Origin: Cannabis sativa
Taxonomy: Eukaryota; Streptophyta; Magnoliopsida; Rosales; Cannabaceae
Direction: 5' to 3'
NCBI RefSeq assembly: GCF_029168945.1
Contig: NC_083602.1
Coordinates: forward strand, 90,406,027-90,470,026
Length of the DNA: 64,000 nt
Below the pieces are notes generated by a model. It did not search any database. It had not been told where the DNA came from and saw only the letters and a program-made list of their open reading frames with translations. This document shows, piece after piece, positions 43,202 to 56,454 of the stretch; position 1 is the first letter of the stretch; each line of letters opens with the position of its first letter. Made by a program: the position numbers and the translations under genes.

Positions 43202-45823
43202 CAAACGTAATATTCATTATATAGTTGATGGATATATAATGAAAGAGATGAATACATATTTATATATATATTCTTGTATTCTTTGAGGACAATGAAAAGT
43301 AATCTAATATCGATATAGATTTTGACAAACATTTCCTGAAGTAAATGTTTTATATTTATAAAAAAAAAATGATTGTATTTATGTGAATACAACTAAAGAA
43401 TCATTAAAAATGATTATTATTGATGCAATTTTATAGTGGGTTTTGAATATCCAAAAAGAATGTTAAGAAAATTGCATTGAAACATCAAAGTATAAGAATA
43501 ACAATGAGCATGACTAATGTTATTTAAATACATGAGGCATGTATTTATTGTTTATCATTCCCTGCAGAGAATGATACGAATTGAAGTCAATTACTTTTAA
43601 AGATTCCTCGTATTAGTCATGTTATTATACATTGTTATTACTTGCAATGTTGCAAATTATTGAATCTGACATATATTAAAGATTAAATTTTGCATACATC
43701 TTGGAGACTATGCAAAAATTGCATTCATATATTCTTTGAAATATCGTAAAAGAAATTGTTGAATAATTTCTTATATTTTTATGGATGAACAAGTAATAAA
43801 TTTTTAAGAAATTTATAATAATGTTCTACTTGTTCAACGTCATTCCCCGAAGTGAATGTAATGATTTTAAATAATCAATGGCATTGTTTGCTACTCAAAT
43901 ATTTCCAGAAGAAATTGGAAATAACCAAAAGATGAGATACCACACACAATCAAAGTGCATGAAATCTATATATCATGTGTGGAATTGAATAATAGTGGTC
44001 GCGTACCTGTAGTACGGACACACTTATAGTCAAGATAAAAGTATACTTGATTATTTAATAGAATGTGAATTGTACAAACTTATTGTACATTTAGAATATT
44101 TAAATATCATTACCTAAAGAGAATGAATAGGCATGAAATTCTATTTCAAAGAATATAGATTTCACATATATTGGTAATGTCAGAAGCAAATTAATATATA
44201 CATATTTTATTATTTCTTGAAATCAATAGTTTCAAACTATTGTTGGTACATGATATGTAAATATATAGTTACTATATAATTCAGTTTGCATATTCCCAAA
44301 AGTGGATATATAATTTACTAATATTTGTTAGTGATCCAATATAATCAAAGTGATAAAGAATCACAAAATGATTAGTTGAAAAGCTTCCTGAAGAAGTCTT
44401 ACAAACAATTGCTACTTTGAGTAGTAAAATGTCTTTGTATGTACCTAGATGTGTAACTTTTATCTAGTTATGAAAGTGATAATAAATAACTTATTATATG
44501 TACTTGTTGTACATTTAAATATATAATATATCAAGTCATGATAATTAGACTGATGAATAGTCTATTAATAAATTAGACGACTTGTTAAAAAGATATCAGG
44601 AAAAATGAATGATATGTTGTGGTTATATCTATTTGACCATTACAATAACATGATGAAGTTGTCATGTATCTTTTAAATTATACACATCATTGAATTGATG
44701 ATAGTGATTCCTGAAGAGTGTATATGTTTTAGAGAATAATATAATTATATTATTCGTGTATATAAAAATGAAACTTGTAATGATTATGTTGTAATGAATT
44801 TACATTACATTTTGAAAGTTTCATTGAAATACAAATTATAGTGAACCTGAAGTTCATGAATTGAATTATTTTGACATGATCAATCATATGCAATAAATTG
44901 TCAAAGAATTTGACTAAATTTTGTTGAAGAACCAGAAGATTCTTCTCATTGTTATTTATAAGGCTCAAAAGAAGAATGTGCATATATATGCACATAGAAA
45001 ATATTTAAATTATATTTTCTTAACAATCTTGAGCCATTGTTAGATTTTTATTGCATAGTTTCTTATCGATGTGATAAGATTATATAATCATGCATTTACA
45101 AAATATGTAAATTTATGTATTTCTAATTATACACGTATGACTCATTCTTAGAAATGAATTAAGTTCATAAGGATTGAACTTGAAACTGAAGTTTATTGAA
45201 CCTAAAGTTCAATGTCATATAGTATATATGAGTTTAAACAAATATTGATTCATTGTGATATACTGAAATCCCTACAGGTATATTAATATTATTAGATATC
45301 ACAATTTTTAAAAATTCTCTCGATCAGGGGGAGAGAAGCAGTTGGGATGATGATAATTTTTGAAAAATGATCCTTGCACAAAGTATATAAGAACAATATA
45401 GTTCAAAATGATATATACCAACTGCAAATCAATATTATTCAAAGTTGAGATAGAATGAGTTGAAAACGCCTGAAGCGTAAATGAACAATGTAGAAATTAT
45501 TAATAAATGTTCATTTGATTTGCCCTGAAGTTGTTAAATCTAGAGGTACTCATGGAGATACATTAATGTTATAAAGTATTAAAATGATAACCGCGATGAA
45601 AACGGTACTCGAAAAGACTCCCAAGAGAAGTTAGACATAACACATTTGATCATAATTGAATCCCTGAAGTGATTCTATATAGGTACCTATAAATGATAAA
45701 CATATTTGAAAATATGTAATTTAAAGAGATCTCTATAAGTTATGTCAATATGGGAGGAAATTATCATTTATTGAAATTTTTGTCGACAATAAATATTGAA
45801 TGTTTGCATATGCAATAAACTAA
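43202..45823 (+). other. Degenerate copia interior
   Basis: No frame longer than about 80 codons and no recognisable gag, protease, integrase or RT motif. Presumed heavily mutated element body. Confidence 0.5.
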
Positions 45824-45828
45824 CATGA

Positions 45829-47676
45829 TGTAATACCCGGTAAAAATATACATATATTTTAAATTTTATTTGTTATACAATTTGTGTGAGAATAAATATT
45901 CATTTATTTCTACTAATAGTGAATAGAGACTATTGCTTAGAATAGTATTGATAGATTTCTAACATAGTTGAAATTATAGTAAGTGTCAAGGTAAAATTAT
46001 GGTGTTTTTACGAATTAGGATAATTACTCAATTAAAGCCCAATATGAAAGTCTATTAGAGTTTTATAGATTATTTAGTGGGTTTAATCTATTGTATGAAG
46101 TGCATTAAATAACATTATAATGGAATTAATGTTAAAAAAATTCGTAGGTTTTGATAAATTCGCAGGATTAAAAACTGTTTTACTAAAATGATCATATCTA
46201 GAGTTTTAGAGCTCCGATTGAGGTGATTCCAGTGGCGTTGGAAAGATAATTCAAAGATCTATAAATTTTGTAGAAATAGTTATATCATAATTCGGAATTT
46301 TTCTGGGTGAAAACTGAGCCTAAAGTTACGAAATAAAGGGCTTACTTTTAAAATTTAAAAATTTAGATATTTGTTGATTTAATAATATTTTAGCATTTTA
46401 TTATATATTATTATTTTTAGTTAACCTAAACCTATCAGAATACGATATCTCATAATCTTTTTATCAAACCCTAAACTATCATAGTTTTATTTTTCCTCTC
46501 CAAACCAATTAGTCAAAGCCTCATTCTTCTTCATGTTTGCTCCTCTCAAACCTTCCACAATTCTTCTTATATTCTACCTTCATTCTTAAAGTTTTGGATT
46601 TATAATCAAGGCTTGCGGGCTTGAGACATCGAATAGAAATATGTGAAGAGGTAGTAGTGACGAGATAACAAGTCTTAAGCAGTGGGATTTGAGGATCTTG
46701 TCCTCAACAAGAAAATTTATTGAGGTGCTTGGAGTAGCAAGAAGGTGTTCTTAACAACTGAGGTAAGAAGAGTGGACATCTGTGCACAGGGTGTATGTTG
46801 AAACATACAACTGTATTATGGGTTTGTATTTACATGTTTTATGGTAGATTGTTGTTTTATGCTAATGTTATTAGTGTGTGATAGTGATAAGGCTTTTGAC
46901 TGTTTGTGTGAGGATAGCACTTATAGGATAGGTTCTGCTGCTGGTGTGAGCATAGCACTGCAGGATATATTTTTGGCTGCTTGTATGGGTTTACTTGCAG
47001 GTCATCCTATCATGGGTGAGAACAACTTGTGATAAGGGATTGCCCTATTGGATGCCGAGTGTGAGAACAGCACAAGGCAGGGCAAGTTACACTTCATGTC
47101 TGATCAACATGAGTGGGAGTAGATTATCGTATGTGAGTACAATGTGCGATAAGATACTATGTGTTATATGTGTGAGTATAGCATGCTTTATAATTACACT
47201 GTGATATGATGTTGTATTGTATGTGAGAATAATGTGTGATATGACATGTTGTTATATGTATGCAAATATGGTATGAATTGATTTGATGTTGTGATATTGT
47301 TATACTTATGACTATGTTATCAAGTTGGGGGGGTTATGTCCTACATAGCTCTTCTTACTGGGCGTTAGCTCACGGGTACTCTGTGTGCAGGTAAAGATAA
47401 AACTAAGCAGTGAGGATGGCGAGCTCGAGGCGTGGATTACATGTTAGGGGATTGTCACGATGTTTTGGTTTAAAAATATTTCATTTAAGATTATGATTCA
47501 AATAGTTTTTGTAAAGCTTTATATTTTAAGGTTATGAATAAATAAATGTTTTGTTTTAAAAATAATGAGATCTCATGCTTAGTTATTTTTCATTAAAGAA
47601 GTCTTTTATTGTCTTTATCTTAAATGGTTTTAAACGGACTAGCTAGTGTGACGTCTCGGGAAATCGGGGCGTTACA
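45829..47676 (+). repeat. 5' LTR of the young nested element
   Basis: 1848 bp. Short ORFs at 46841 and 46995 recur identically in the other LTR and are not genes. Confidence 0.9.
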
Positions 47677-48169
47677 ATATGGTATCAGAGCAATACGGTC
47701 CTAAAGGATGTGGTTGACCCTAACATGTAAAGTTCATTGCCACAAGACGAGCTCGACTCACTGTACTGTAAGTTTTAATTAATCTGTTGAATTTTGGTTA
47801 AGGGTGAAATCTAATCATTAAGGTTATAATAGAAGAATAGATTGTGACAAATAAGAGTCTCCGTGATTCGTAAGGAAATTAGATAGTTTTGTATGTGTTT
47901 ATCTGCATAAATTTAAATTCTTTATGTATTGAAATATGACTTATGATTTGTTTTTATGAATATGTATATAGTACTGAGAATGTGTGGTATGGACACAATA
48001 TGAGTTTGTGAATTGATACATAGATTATGGTTGTATGACTTGTATATGTTGTATGTTGTATTTGTATGTTTCAGGTTGTGTGTTGTATGATGTATTTGTA
48101 TGTTGCATTCATATATTGTGTGTTGTATGCTGCAAGTTGTATGCTAACGTCTCAGGTAAAGTGAGGGAC

Positions 48170-48410
48170 CATGATGGGGTATGATACGGGGTAAGGCCGT
48201 TGAATGTAGAGATACCCTACCCTGCATTTTTCTGAGTCGTGTTTGAAATTATTATGGTGGGGTATGATACGGGATAAGGCCGTTGAATGTAGAGATACCC
48301 TACCCTACATTTGTCTGATTCGTGTATGACATTGTTATAGTGGGGTATGATACAGTGATGTTACTGTTGAATATAGAGATACCCTATCCTATAACAATGG
48401 TAGGGCTACA
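48170..48410 (+). repeat. 83-bp tandem repeat, three copies
   Basis: The motif GGGGTATGATAC recurs at 83-bp spacing (ATGATAC at 48181, 48264, 48347), each followed by GTTGAAT.TAGAGATACCC. Lies within the non-coding interior of the nested element. Confidence 0.85.
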
Positions 48411-49495
48411 TAGGCCCAGGTTATTATATGGGCAGATTAGGCCCAGGATATTGTAAGGCTAGGCTAGGCCCAGGTTATGTAAGAAATGGCTATGATATGC
48501 CAATATTATGGTAAAGACATGATATGATTGAAATAATTTTTATATGTTATTGCTATGATTGTGCTATGAGTATGATGTTAGGGTTGTGATCCCTACATAT
48601 ATGTAATGGTTTCATTTAGTACAAATAAATGGTATATGATTAAGCGAGTAAAGAAAAATATATATGAGAGTTGGATTAAGCGATTTTCGTTCTCGAGTTA
48701 TTCTTAGAAAGAGTGATTTTGATAGTAAATTTTATTCCTATTTCATAAGTTGGATGGATTAGTAAATGTTTCTTTTATAGTGATATGCATGTAGCTCATT
48801 CCTGAGAGTATGTTAGCTTGTGTGTGCTTCTAAGCCTATATATTGGCTAGCTCGCATGTGTAAGAAGACCTTTAACGATCTTTAGCTTACATGTAGTTCA
48901 TGTAATTTATAGAAGACATGTGGTCTGTTTGAATGACATCGGTTTGTTGATGATATATTGGATCGTTATGTGTAGGGCAACATTCTTAATAATTATGCTA
49001 CGTAACTATAATAACGGAATTGTAGCTTTATGGAGGAAATTAAGTTAAAAAAAAAATTAACATTCAATGAAAGAATGGGAACAATTAAAGAGAAGTTTGC
49101 ATAAGTTCTTCTACCCTACTCCTTGTTGTTTGTTATTTTTGTATTGTATAATGTGTTCTCAAGTGGCATATAAGGATGTTCATAAGAGAAGAGTTTTTTT
49201 ATATAAAATTACGAGCATGTTATTGCAAAATTTATGTATTTAAAGCACGTATATGTAAGTATTGTGATGGAGTATGTTTGTTATTTAAGTAATATATAAA
49301 GGAATAACAATACTTAAATTAGACTGTATATGTTATATGTGTTGTAGTTTGACCAATAAGATAAAAGTTAAGTACATATTTGTTGGGTCCATAAGGTAGA
49401 TAAGGAGGTCATGTAATAAGTGGTGACAAACATGAAGTCCCTCGTGTATTTGGTAGTTAAATTTCGAGGACGAAATTTCTTTAAGGAGGGTAGAA

Positions 49496-51343
49496 TGTAA
49501 TACCCGGTAAAAATATACATATATTTTAAATTTTATTTGTTATACAATTTGTGTGAGAATAAATATTCATTTATTTCTACTAATAGTGAATAGAGACTAT
49601 TGCTTAGAATAGTATTGATAGATTTCTAACATAGTTGAAATTATAGTAAGTGTCAAGGTAAAATTATGGTGTTTTTACGAATTAGGATAATTACTCAATT
49701 AAAGCCCAATATGAAAGTCTATTAGAGTTTTATAGATTATTTAGTGGGTTTAATCTATTGTATGAAGTGCATTAAATAACATTATAATGGAATTAATGTT
49801 AAAAAAATTCGTAGGTTTTGATAAATTCGCAGGATTAAAAACTGTTTTACTAAAATGATCATATCTAGAGTTTTAGAGCTCCGATTGAGGTGATTCCAGT
49901 GGCGTTGGAAAGATAATTCAAAGATCTATAAATTTTGTAGAAATAGTTATATCATAATTCGGAATTTTTCTGGGTGAAAACTGAGCCTAAAGTTACGAAA
50001 TAAAGGGCTTACTTTTAAAATTTAAAAATTTAGATATTTGTTGATTTAATAATATTTTAGCATTTTATTATATATTATTATTTTTAGTTAACCTAAACCT
50101 ATCAGAATACGATATCTCATAATCTTTTTATCAAACCCTAAACTATCATAGTTTTATTTTTCCTCTCCAAACCAATTAGTCAAAGCCTCATTCTTCTTCA
50201 TGTTTGCTCCTCTCAAACCTTCCACAATTCTTCTTATATTCTACCTTCATTCTTAAAGTTTTGGATTTATAATCAAGGCTTGCGGGCTTGAGACATCGAA
50301 TAGAAATATGTGAAGAGGTAGTAGTGACGAGATAACAAGTCTTAAGCAAAGGGATTTGAGGATCTTGTCCTCAACAAGAAAATTTATTGAGGTGCTTGGA
50401 GTAGCAAGAAGGTGTTCTTAACAACTGAGGTAAGAAGAGTGGACATCTGTGCACAGGGTGTATGTTGAAACATACAACTGTATTATGGGTTTGTATTTAC
50501 ATGTTTTATGGTAGATTGTTGTTTTATGCTAATGTTATTAGTGTGTGATAGTGATAAGGCTTTTGACTGTTTGTGTGAGGATAGCACTTATAGGATAGGT
50601 TCTGCTGCTGGTGTGAGCATAGCACTGCAGGATATATTTTTGGCTGCTTGTATGGGTTTACTTGCAGGTCATCCTATCATGGGTGAGAACAACTTGTGAT
50701 AAGGGATTGCCCTATTGGATGCCGAGTGTGAGAACAGCACAAGGCAGGGCAAGTTACACTTCATGTCTGATCAACATGAGTGGGAGTAGATTATCGTATG
50801 TGAGTACAATGTGCGATAAGATACTATGTGTTATATGTGTGAGTATAGCATGCTTTATAATTACACTGTGATATGATGTTGTATTGTATGTGAGAATAAT
50901 GTGTGATATGACATGTTGTTATATGTATGCAAATATGGTATGAATTGATTTGATGTTGTGATATTGTTATACTTATGACTATGTTATCAAGTTGGGGGGG
51001 TTATGTCCTACATAGCTCTTCTTACTGGGCGTTAGCTCACGGGTACTCTGTGTGCAGGTAAAGATAAAACTAAGCAGTGAGGATGGCGAGCTCGAGGCGT
51101 GGATTACATGTTAGGGGATTGTCACGATGTTTTGGTTTAAAAATATTTCATTTAAGATTATGATTCAAATAGTTTTTGTAAAGCTTTATATTTTAAGGTT
51201 ATGAATAAATAAATGTTTTGTTTTAAAAATAATGAGATCTCATGCTTAGTTATTTTTCATTAAAGAAGTCTTTTATTGTCTTTATCTTAAATGGTTTTAA
51301 ACGGACTAGCTAGTGTGACGTCTCGGGAAATCGGGGCGTTACA
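49496..51343 (+). repeat. 3' LTR of the young nested element
   Basis: Same length as the 5' LTR (1848 bp) and almost identical. Confidence 0.9.
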
Positions 51344-52655
51344 CATGAGATAGCAAGGATCGTGGTATTAGATTTGTCGAGAATCAACGACTTACATTTT
51401 GATTTTTGGCCAAAATATTATGACGCAATCCAGGCAAATTTACTCACATAAAGTGAAGTAAGACCTGTAGGGTGTGCAAATAAATATTTCTAATGAGAAA
51501 TTTGCATATATATATTTGTACATAATGAATTGCTGTACAAAGTTTGCATAGACATGAGATTGATTGAAGTAAGGCTTAAATATTGAGAAAATATAATCAT
51601 GATTTGATTATAGCCTGGAATATATTTTAAGAGGATTTATAAGCGTCACATAAATGTTGCAACAAAAGGTTATTTATTTGGAGCTCCTAATATAGTGAGA
51701 ATTTGAAATAAGCCTTATCTAAAAATTCTAGAAGAATTTAATACATGTCTTAAGTGATATAAATTCAAAGTCGCGCGCACTATATGACAAATAAAGACAT
51801 GTAAGTAAATTATTATTTGAGAAATACCTATGGTTGTCTATGCAATATAAATACGTAAATTATACGTAATGATAGACTCTTGAAGAGTTTTTGATTAATT
51901 GAAGAACAAACTTTTATTTCTTTTGTATTTCGAGAAATATTAATGTATAAAGTTTGTTCATTAGTATTGAAGTCCTGAAGTACTTCATATGTATCAAGAA
52001 TTATAGATATATGATCATTTGATATGGAAATTAAGATCATAAAACAAGATGGAATAAATATATGGTCTTGGAGTACCATCATTGTCACAAATGAAAATTT
52101 GTAGTACCATTAATGTGTTATGTTCATATCTACTTGAAATTTTAAATTTTCGTATGAACAAAGTTGTGTACACACATGAATGATACAATTAGTTGGATAA
52201 AGACTAATGTTCCACGAACCCCTCATCTATAATTTAGAAGTCCATACATACTCTGGAAGAGTTATAGAAAATATATGATCAAAGATTGTATATGATGATA
52301 TTTTAAAAGTGATAACAATAATCTTATGAGATCTATTATCACCAAAAGAATTATGGATCATATGTGCATGAGGGGGAGACATATTCATGTTGCACTCTTT
52401 TTCCCTTAGTTCAGGTTTTGTCCCAATGGGTTTTCCTGGCAAGGTTTTTAACGAGGCAACTTGCAAATAATTATGAATATGAAATATATATATTGTACTC
52501 TTTTTCCTAGCTCAGATTTTGTCCCACTGGGTTTTTCTGGCAAGGTTTTTAAAGAGGCAACTTTAAATCATGTTAACATACTTGCATTTTATGAAGCAAG
52601 TAGAGAATGTGTGGGAGTGAGATCATTGGCATAACATATTCGGGAAACATATGGA

Positions 52656-53035
52656 TTGCACTCAATAAAAAAGTATCAACCCAAGCGATTCTCTATGGAT
52701 AATACTGCTTGCATCGTTCAACTAAAAGGAGGTACATTGAAGGAGATAGAGTTAGAACACATTTCACGAAATTCTTCTTTATACGCTTCAAGAAAATGCA
52801 TATTGGTGTTCAACATATTCAATCAAGTGTCAATCTTACAAACTTATTCACAATGTTATTACCAGCATCAACATTTGAGAAGACGGCAGACAAGATCGAA
52901 ATTCGTCGATTAGAAGATCTCCACAAATGCCTAAATGAGGGGGACGGAGTTAGCTTACACTATACTCTTTTTCCTTTGATCAAGTTTTCAGCAAGATTTT
53001 TAATAAGGCAGTTATTATGGACATCCAAGGGGGAG
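52656..53035 (+). pseudogene. Copia RNase H C-terminal remnant
   Basis: Two overlapping frames together give DNTACIVQLKGG, then YIEGDRVRTHFTKFFF, IGVQHIQSSVNLTNLFT and LPASTFEKT. This is the conserved end of plant copia RNase H, with at least one frameshift. It ends just before the polypurine tract. Confidence 0.8.
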
Positions 53036-53288
53036 TGTTATAAATATTAATAATTATGTGGATGTCCAAATCTTTTATTTATTACCATTAATTGTAATCA
53101 ACATTCCTCTTCTTCTTAGTTTCCCTTTTTCTTAGTTTCTTAATATCTCACTCTTGTATTTGTATAAATAGGGGTTCACCCCATTGGAATAAACAACTCA
53201 GAAATTCTCATTCACTTTCTCTTTCTCTCTTCATCTTCTTCTTCTTTCTTCTCATCTACTTTATATTATTTTATATTATTTTATAACA
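53036..53288 (+). repeat. 3' LTR of copia element
   Basis: 253 bp, partner of 42289-42540. Confidence 0.88.
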
Positions 53289-53392
53289 AAAAGTAAATTT
53301 TAGTGTGATTAATAGTACCAATCAAATTTGGTGGGGTACTATAGACAATGCTATATATAAGATAGGTTTTAGGTTGGATTGGAATGCATTTA

Positions 53393-53704
53393 GGTGACGT
53401 TTGGTTGGAGGTAATGAAATAGAAATGAAACATTAATTTTTATTCTATTCTTTTATTTCTTTGCATTTTAAAGTATTGAAATATCATTCTAATGGAATGA
53501 CTTTTTCACCATTTTAGTGGAATGACTATTCTATTTTGAAATGGAAGGAAAGACCATAACAATGCAAGATTTGAAAAAATTTAATAGTTTTTTTTTTTAT
53601 CAATTTTTTTATACATTTTAAATTTTAATCCATTCCATTCCTATTCTAATTCCCATTCTTATTCTTATATTTTTATTCCTCTCAAGTCTCAACCAAACAC
53701 CACC
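53393..53704. mobile_element. MITE related to the RPS9M intron element
   Basis: Ends GGTGACGTTTGGTTGG and, from the right, GGTGGTGTTTGGTTGA, with TA on both sides. The interior repeats GGAATGACTATTCTATTTTG-like motifs shared with 35575-36055. Confidence 0.55.
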
Positions 53705-54378
53705 TAGTGCTCACTTTTAACAAAGTTAACATTTTAGAATTCCATTAGAGATGATCTAATAATATAACCTAATAAACTTATTTTGATAATATACATTTTT
53801 TTAGTGAGGTATAAGTTTTGAAATAGAAAGGGCCAAGGAATAAAAATTATGGCTTTGAGGACTTAAAAAATTATTTTGTTGTCAAGAAGAAATGCCAAGA
53901 TAAACAAACAAGGCTTTTGCTTGTACTGTTTAGATAATTTGCATTTTGGCTTTTGCTTCATAAATACCAAATCGCTCAACATATTTATATATTTATATTT
54001 ATAAAGTTAGTTAAATATTTTGTGCCTAATTATGTTTAAGCTTCCTGAAATTATGTTGGTATCAAAAAATTTAACTTGTATTTAATTACAACACTAGTTA
54101 CAAATGACAGTTGGTAGAGAGAAAATTTTAACCAAGTTTATTGTCTTTTATTTTTCTACCTTTACTAAAAAATGAAAATAAAATATTAGTAAATTTTCAA
54201 GTAATGAAACATAATTTAGAGTTCTAGTGTTTTTTATACGGCTGTGTACAATAACATGATATATATGTTTTTTTTTTTTTACTATTTTGAATTTATTTAA
54301 AACAAAAATAATTTATTTAGCATTATTTTAAAATAATGGGAGAAATTAATTTTAGTATGTAGCAACTTTTAGAAATAT

Positions 54379-55323
54379 TGTTGAGTAAAATCCACTTATA
54401 ACCCGTCTTTTTTTACAACATATATCCACATCAGCAAAATACAAACAGAAATAAGCAAGTGGACTCGATCCTAGATAGCTTCGCCTCTAATGGATCAAGA
54501 TTTAGTAGTTAGTTACAACTGAAATTGTAACTAACTCCTAAACCTTTGATCAACCGACTCTACAACAATATAAAAGCAGGAATCAAAGTAAACAACCTAA
54601 GATCTACAACAGAAAACAGATCAGAGCAGAGATAGAGAGAGAGAGAGAAGAAATAAACTCTAGATTGAGGCTTCTGCTCCAATATCCAGAGATGAGAAAC
54701 CAGTTCTCATGGTGAGGAGCTCGAAGGAGGAAGTACATGCACAAGAAAACAAAGAAGAGAGTTAGATCGAGAATCAATCAAGTGAAAATAACAAAAACAT
54801 AGAGTGTAAAAGAGAGAAATCGAGTTTACCTGATCGATTTCTGTGACAGGAAGCTCCAAACTTTGTAATCGACATTGTTGATAGTGGATATCAAGCTTCT
54901 ATCTCTGAGATGAGCTTGACAGAGATGTAGCCCAGTTTTGGGTGAACTCTTAAACAAATTTCTGGTGTTTTCTCTCCTTATTTTTCGTTTTTCACTCGTT
55001 TAATCTAACTTGTGTTTGTGTGTGGGTGTGAATCTGGGTTTCTAGCTTGGATTCGAGCAAGTTCTTGAAGAGAACAAGAACTTGCTCTGCTAGGGTTTCA
55101 AGTTTGGGAGGCTGAGTGTTGTGTTTGAGTGGCTAGGGTTTCTAGACTCTTCGATCAGAGTCTTTAAACCAAAGGTTCAATACGACATCAAGTTTGGTGT
55201 CGTGGGGATTGAACGTTGCCGTTTTAGTCTAAGCTTTAAGTTAGACTAGGAAAGGTCTATTTTGACCTTGATACTGATATTAAAGTCTTTTGTTGGTGTA
55301 GGGCAAATAGGTAAAATCCTACA
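54379..55323. mobile_element. Solo LTR
   Basis: TGTTGAGTAAAATCC... to ...GTAAAATCCTACA, 945 bp, with a perfect target duplication AATAT (54374-54378, 55324-55328). Internal sequence includes a (GA)n tract near 54636. Its right third is related to 63631-63895. A single LTR with duplication indicates LTR-LTR recombination removed the rest. Confidence 0.75.
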
Positions 55324-56454
55324 AATATTAATACTTTGCAATATCAACATCAACCATACAAAGCAACAAACAAATTATATTACAAAATTATTAATGGCAA
55401 ACAAATCAAATATAATTGCAGATTTTTTTAATAAGTTATTAGCAATTGTGTCATGCTAACAAATAAATATTTGTTACCAAGTATTGTCTGGTGTAGTGGT
55501 AAAAATATTTTTATTTACATTTTTCTACAATTTATGAAATGAGAACTAGTGACTAAAAGTAAAATAGTTGTGACTAATTATAAATTATTATTCTTATGTT
55601 ATGAATAAAATGTTCGTGGCTAAAAGTATTAGTCACAAAAATTACAATTTGTTGTGAGTGTTGTGACTAAAACTAAATTAGTGACAACTTGTGTCTAAAT
55701 ATTATGTTTTAGTCATAGATAATTTTTTGTTGTGATTAAAAATCACATTTAGTCACAAAAAAAGTTTAAGTCGTGACTAAAAAATTGTCACTAAAAATAA
55801 CAGTTTTTTGTAGTAACTCTTAAAATACATATCAATAATCTAATTAAAGGAAAATGGGGTATTACATTCTTATAACTTAGCACATAATTCTCGAAATTGT
55901 TTGTACTATCAAAATAATAAAAACTAATCTGCACCGCGTGATTTCACTTTTTTTCAAACAAAAACAAAAATATTTGTTTTGGATATGAAAAATTGCAAAG
56001 TATAATTACAAGAGCGAATCTAGCTTGGACAAAAGCAAAGCCACTTTCCAAAATCAACCAATTATGATAGATATTTAAGGACTAAGATCATGATGATGAT
56101 GATGATTTTAATTGATATTAACATTTAAATTTCCTTTATTTGTTATACAGCTAGACATATCATATTAATTAGTGGAAACTAGATTTTTAATTTTACTTGT
56201 TTCTTTTCAAAATATATCACACAAATTAACATATCTCTTCTCCACTACTCATGAATGATTATCAGATTTGACTAATAACAAATTATATCAAATTTTACCA
56301 TGAAATTATTTTTGATTCTACCTAGATGCCCAAATATGTCCTCTATTTTGCATCTACTTGTGTTAGGGCTTATTTGGTCCATTTACTATAGTTTTAAGTT
56401 ATATTGTGTGACTTTTATTTAGCTAATTTATTTTCTTAATAATGGTTGGTTTTC
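55324..56454. other. Intergenic region with GTGACTAAA-type subterminal repeats
   Basis: Between about 55545 and 55815 the motif (T)GTGACTAAA and its complement TTTAGTCAC recur in both orientations and end at TTTTTTGTAGTA. The pattern is typical of the subterminal region of CACTA-like elements, but the opposite terminus was not found. A (GAT)n tract is at 56092-56109. No gene seen. Confidence 0.45.

Larger units (their letters stand above)
45829..51343 (+). mobile_element. Young non-autonomous LTR retrotransposon nested in copia
   Basis: Two 1848-bp LTRs (45829-47676, 49496-51343) with TGTAATACCC...GGGGCGTTACA ends; I see only two adjacent-site differences between them (near 46681/50348). Perfect target duplication CATGA (45824-45828, 51344-51348). 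Primer-binding site TGGTATCAGAGC (47680-47691) matches initiator-Met tRNA usage. The polypurine context GGACGAAATTTCTTTAAGG before the 3' LTR is like that of Ty3/gypsy chromoviruses (Tekay/Del). The interior is only 1.8 kb with no gag-pol, so this is a LARD-like derivative mobilised in trans. Confidence 0.9.
42289..53288 (+). mobile_element. Decayed Ty1/copia element carrying a nested LTR element
   Basis: LTRs 42289-42540 (252 bp) and 53036-53288 (253 bp) differ by about one indel and one substitution. Target duplication AAAAG (42284-42288, 53289-53293). A CAAGGGGGAG polypurine tract immediately precedes the 3' LTR. Without the nested insertion (45829-51343) the interior is about 5 kb. Gag-pol is reduced to non-coding sequence apart from an RNase H remnant near the 3' end. 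Conserved copia 3'-UTR-type motifs (CAGGTTTTGTCCCAATGGG and a second version) occur at about 52410 and 52510. Confidence 0.88.

Noticed and set aside
43168..43392. Minus-strand 74-codon frame at 43168 and similar frames at 44750, 51828 and 52227
   Set aside because: Low-complexity AT-rich frames in decayed copia interior, no motif, different start types.
46841..47204. Identical ORF pairs at 46841/50508 and 46995/50662
   Set aside because: They lie at the same place in the two LTRs of one element; duplication is due to the LTRs, and the frames show no domain.
47680..47691. tRNA gene suggested by TGGTATCAGAGC
   Set aside because: This is the primer-binding site complementary to initiator tRNA; no cloverleaf-forming sequence around it. 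Same at 58609 and 62362.
55262..55459. 65-codon ORF with an IIADFFNK segment reminiscent of copia RNase H
   Set aside because: It straddles the solo LTR boundary and the similarity is too short to support a call.
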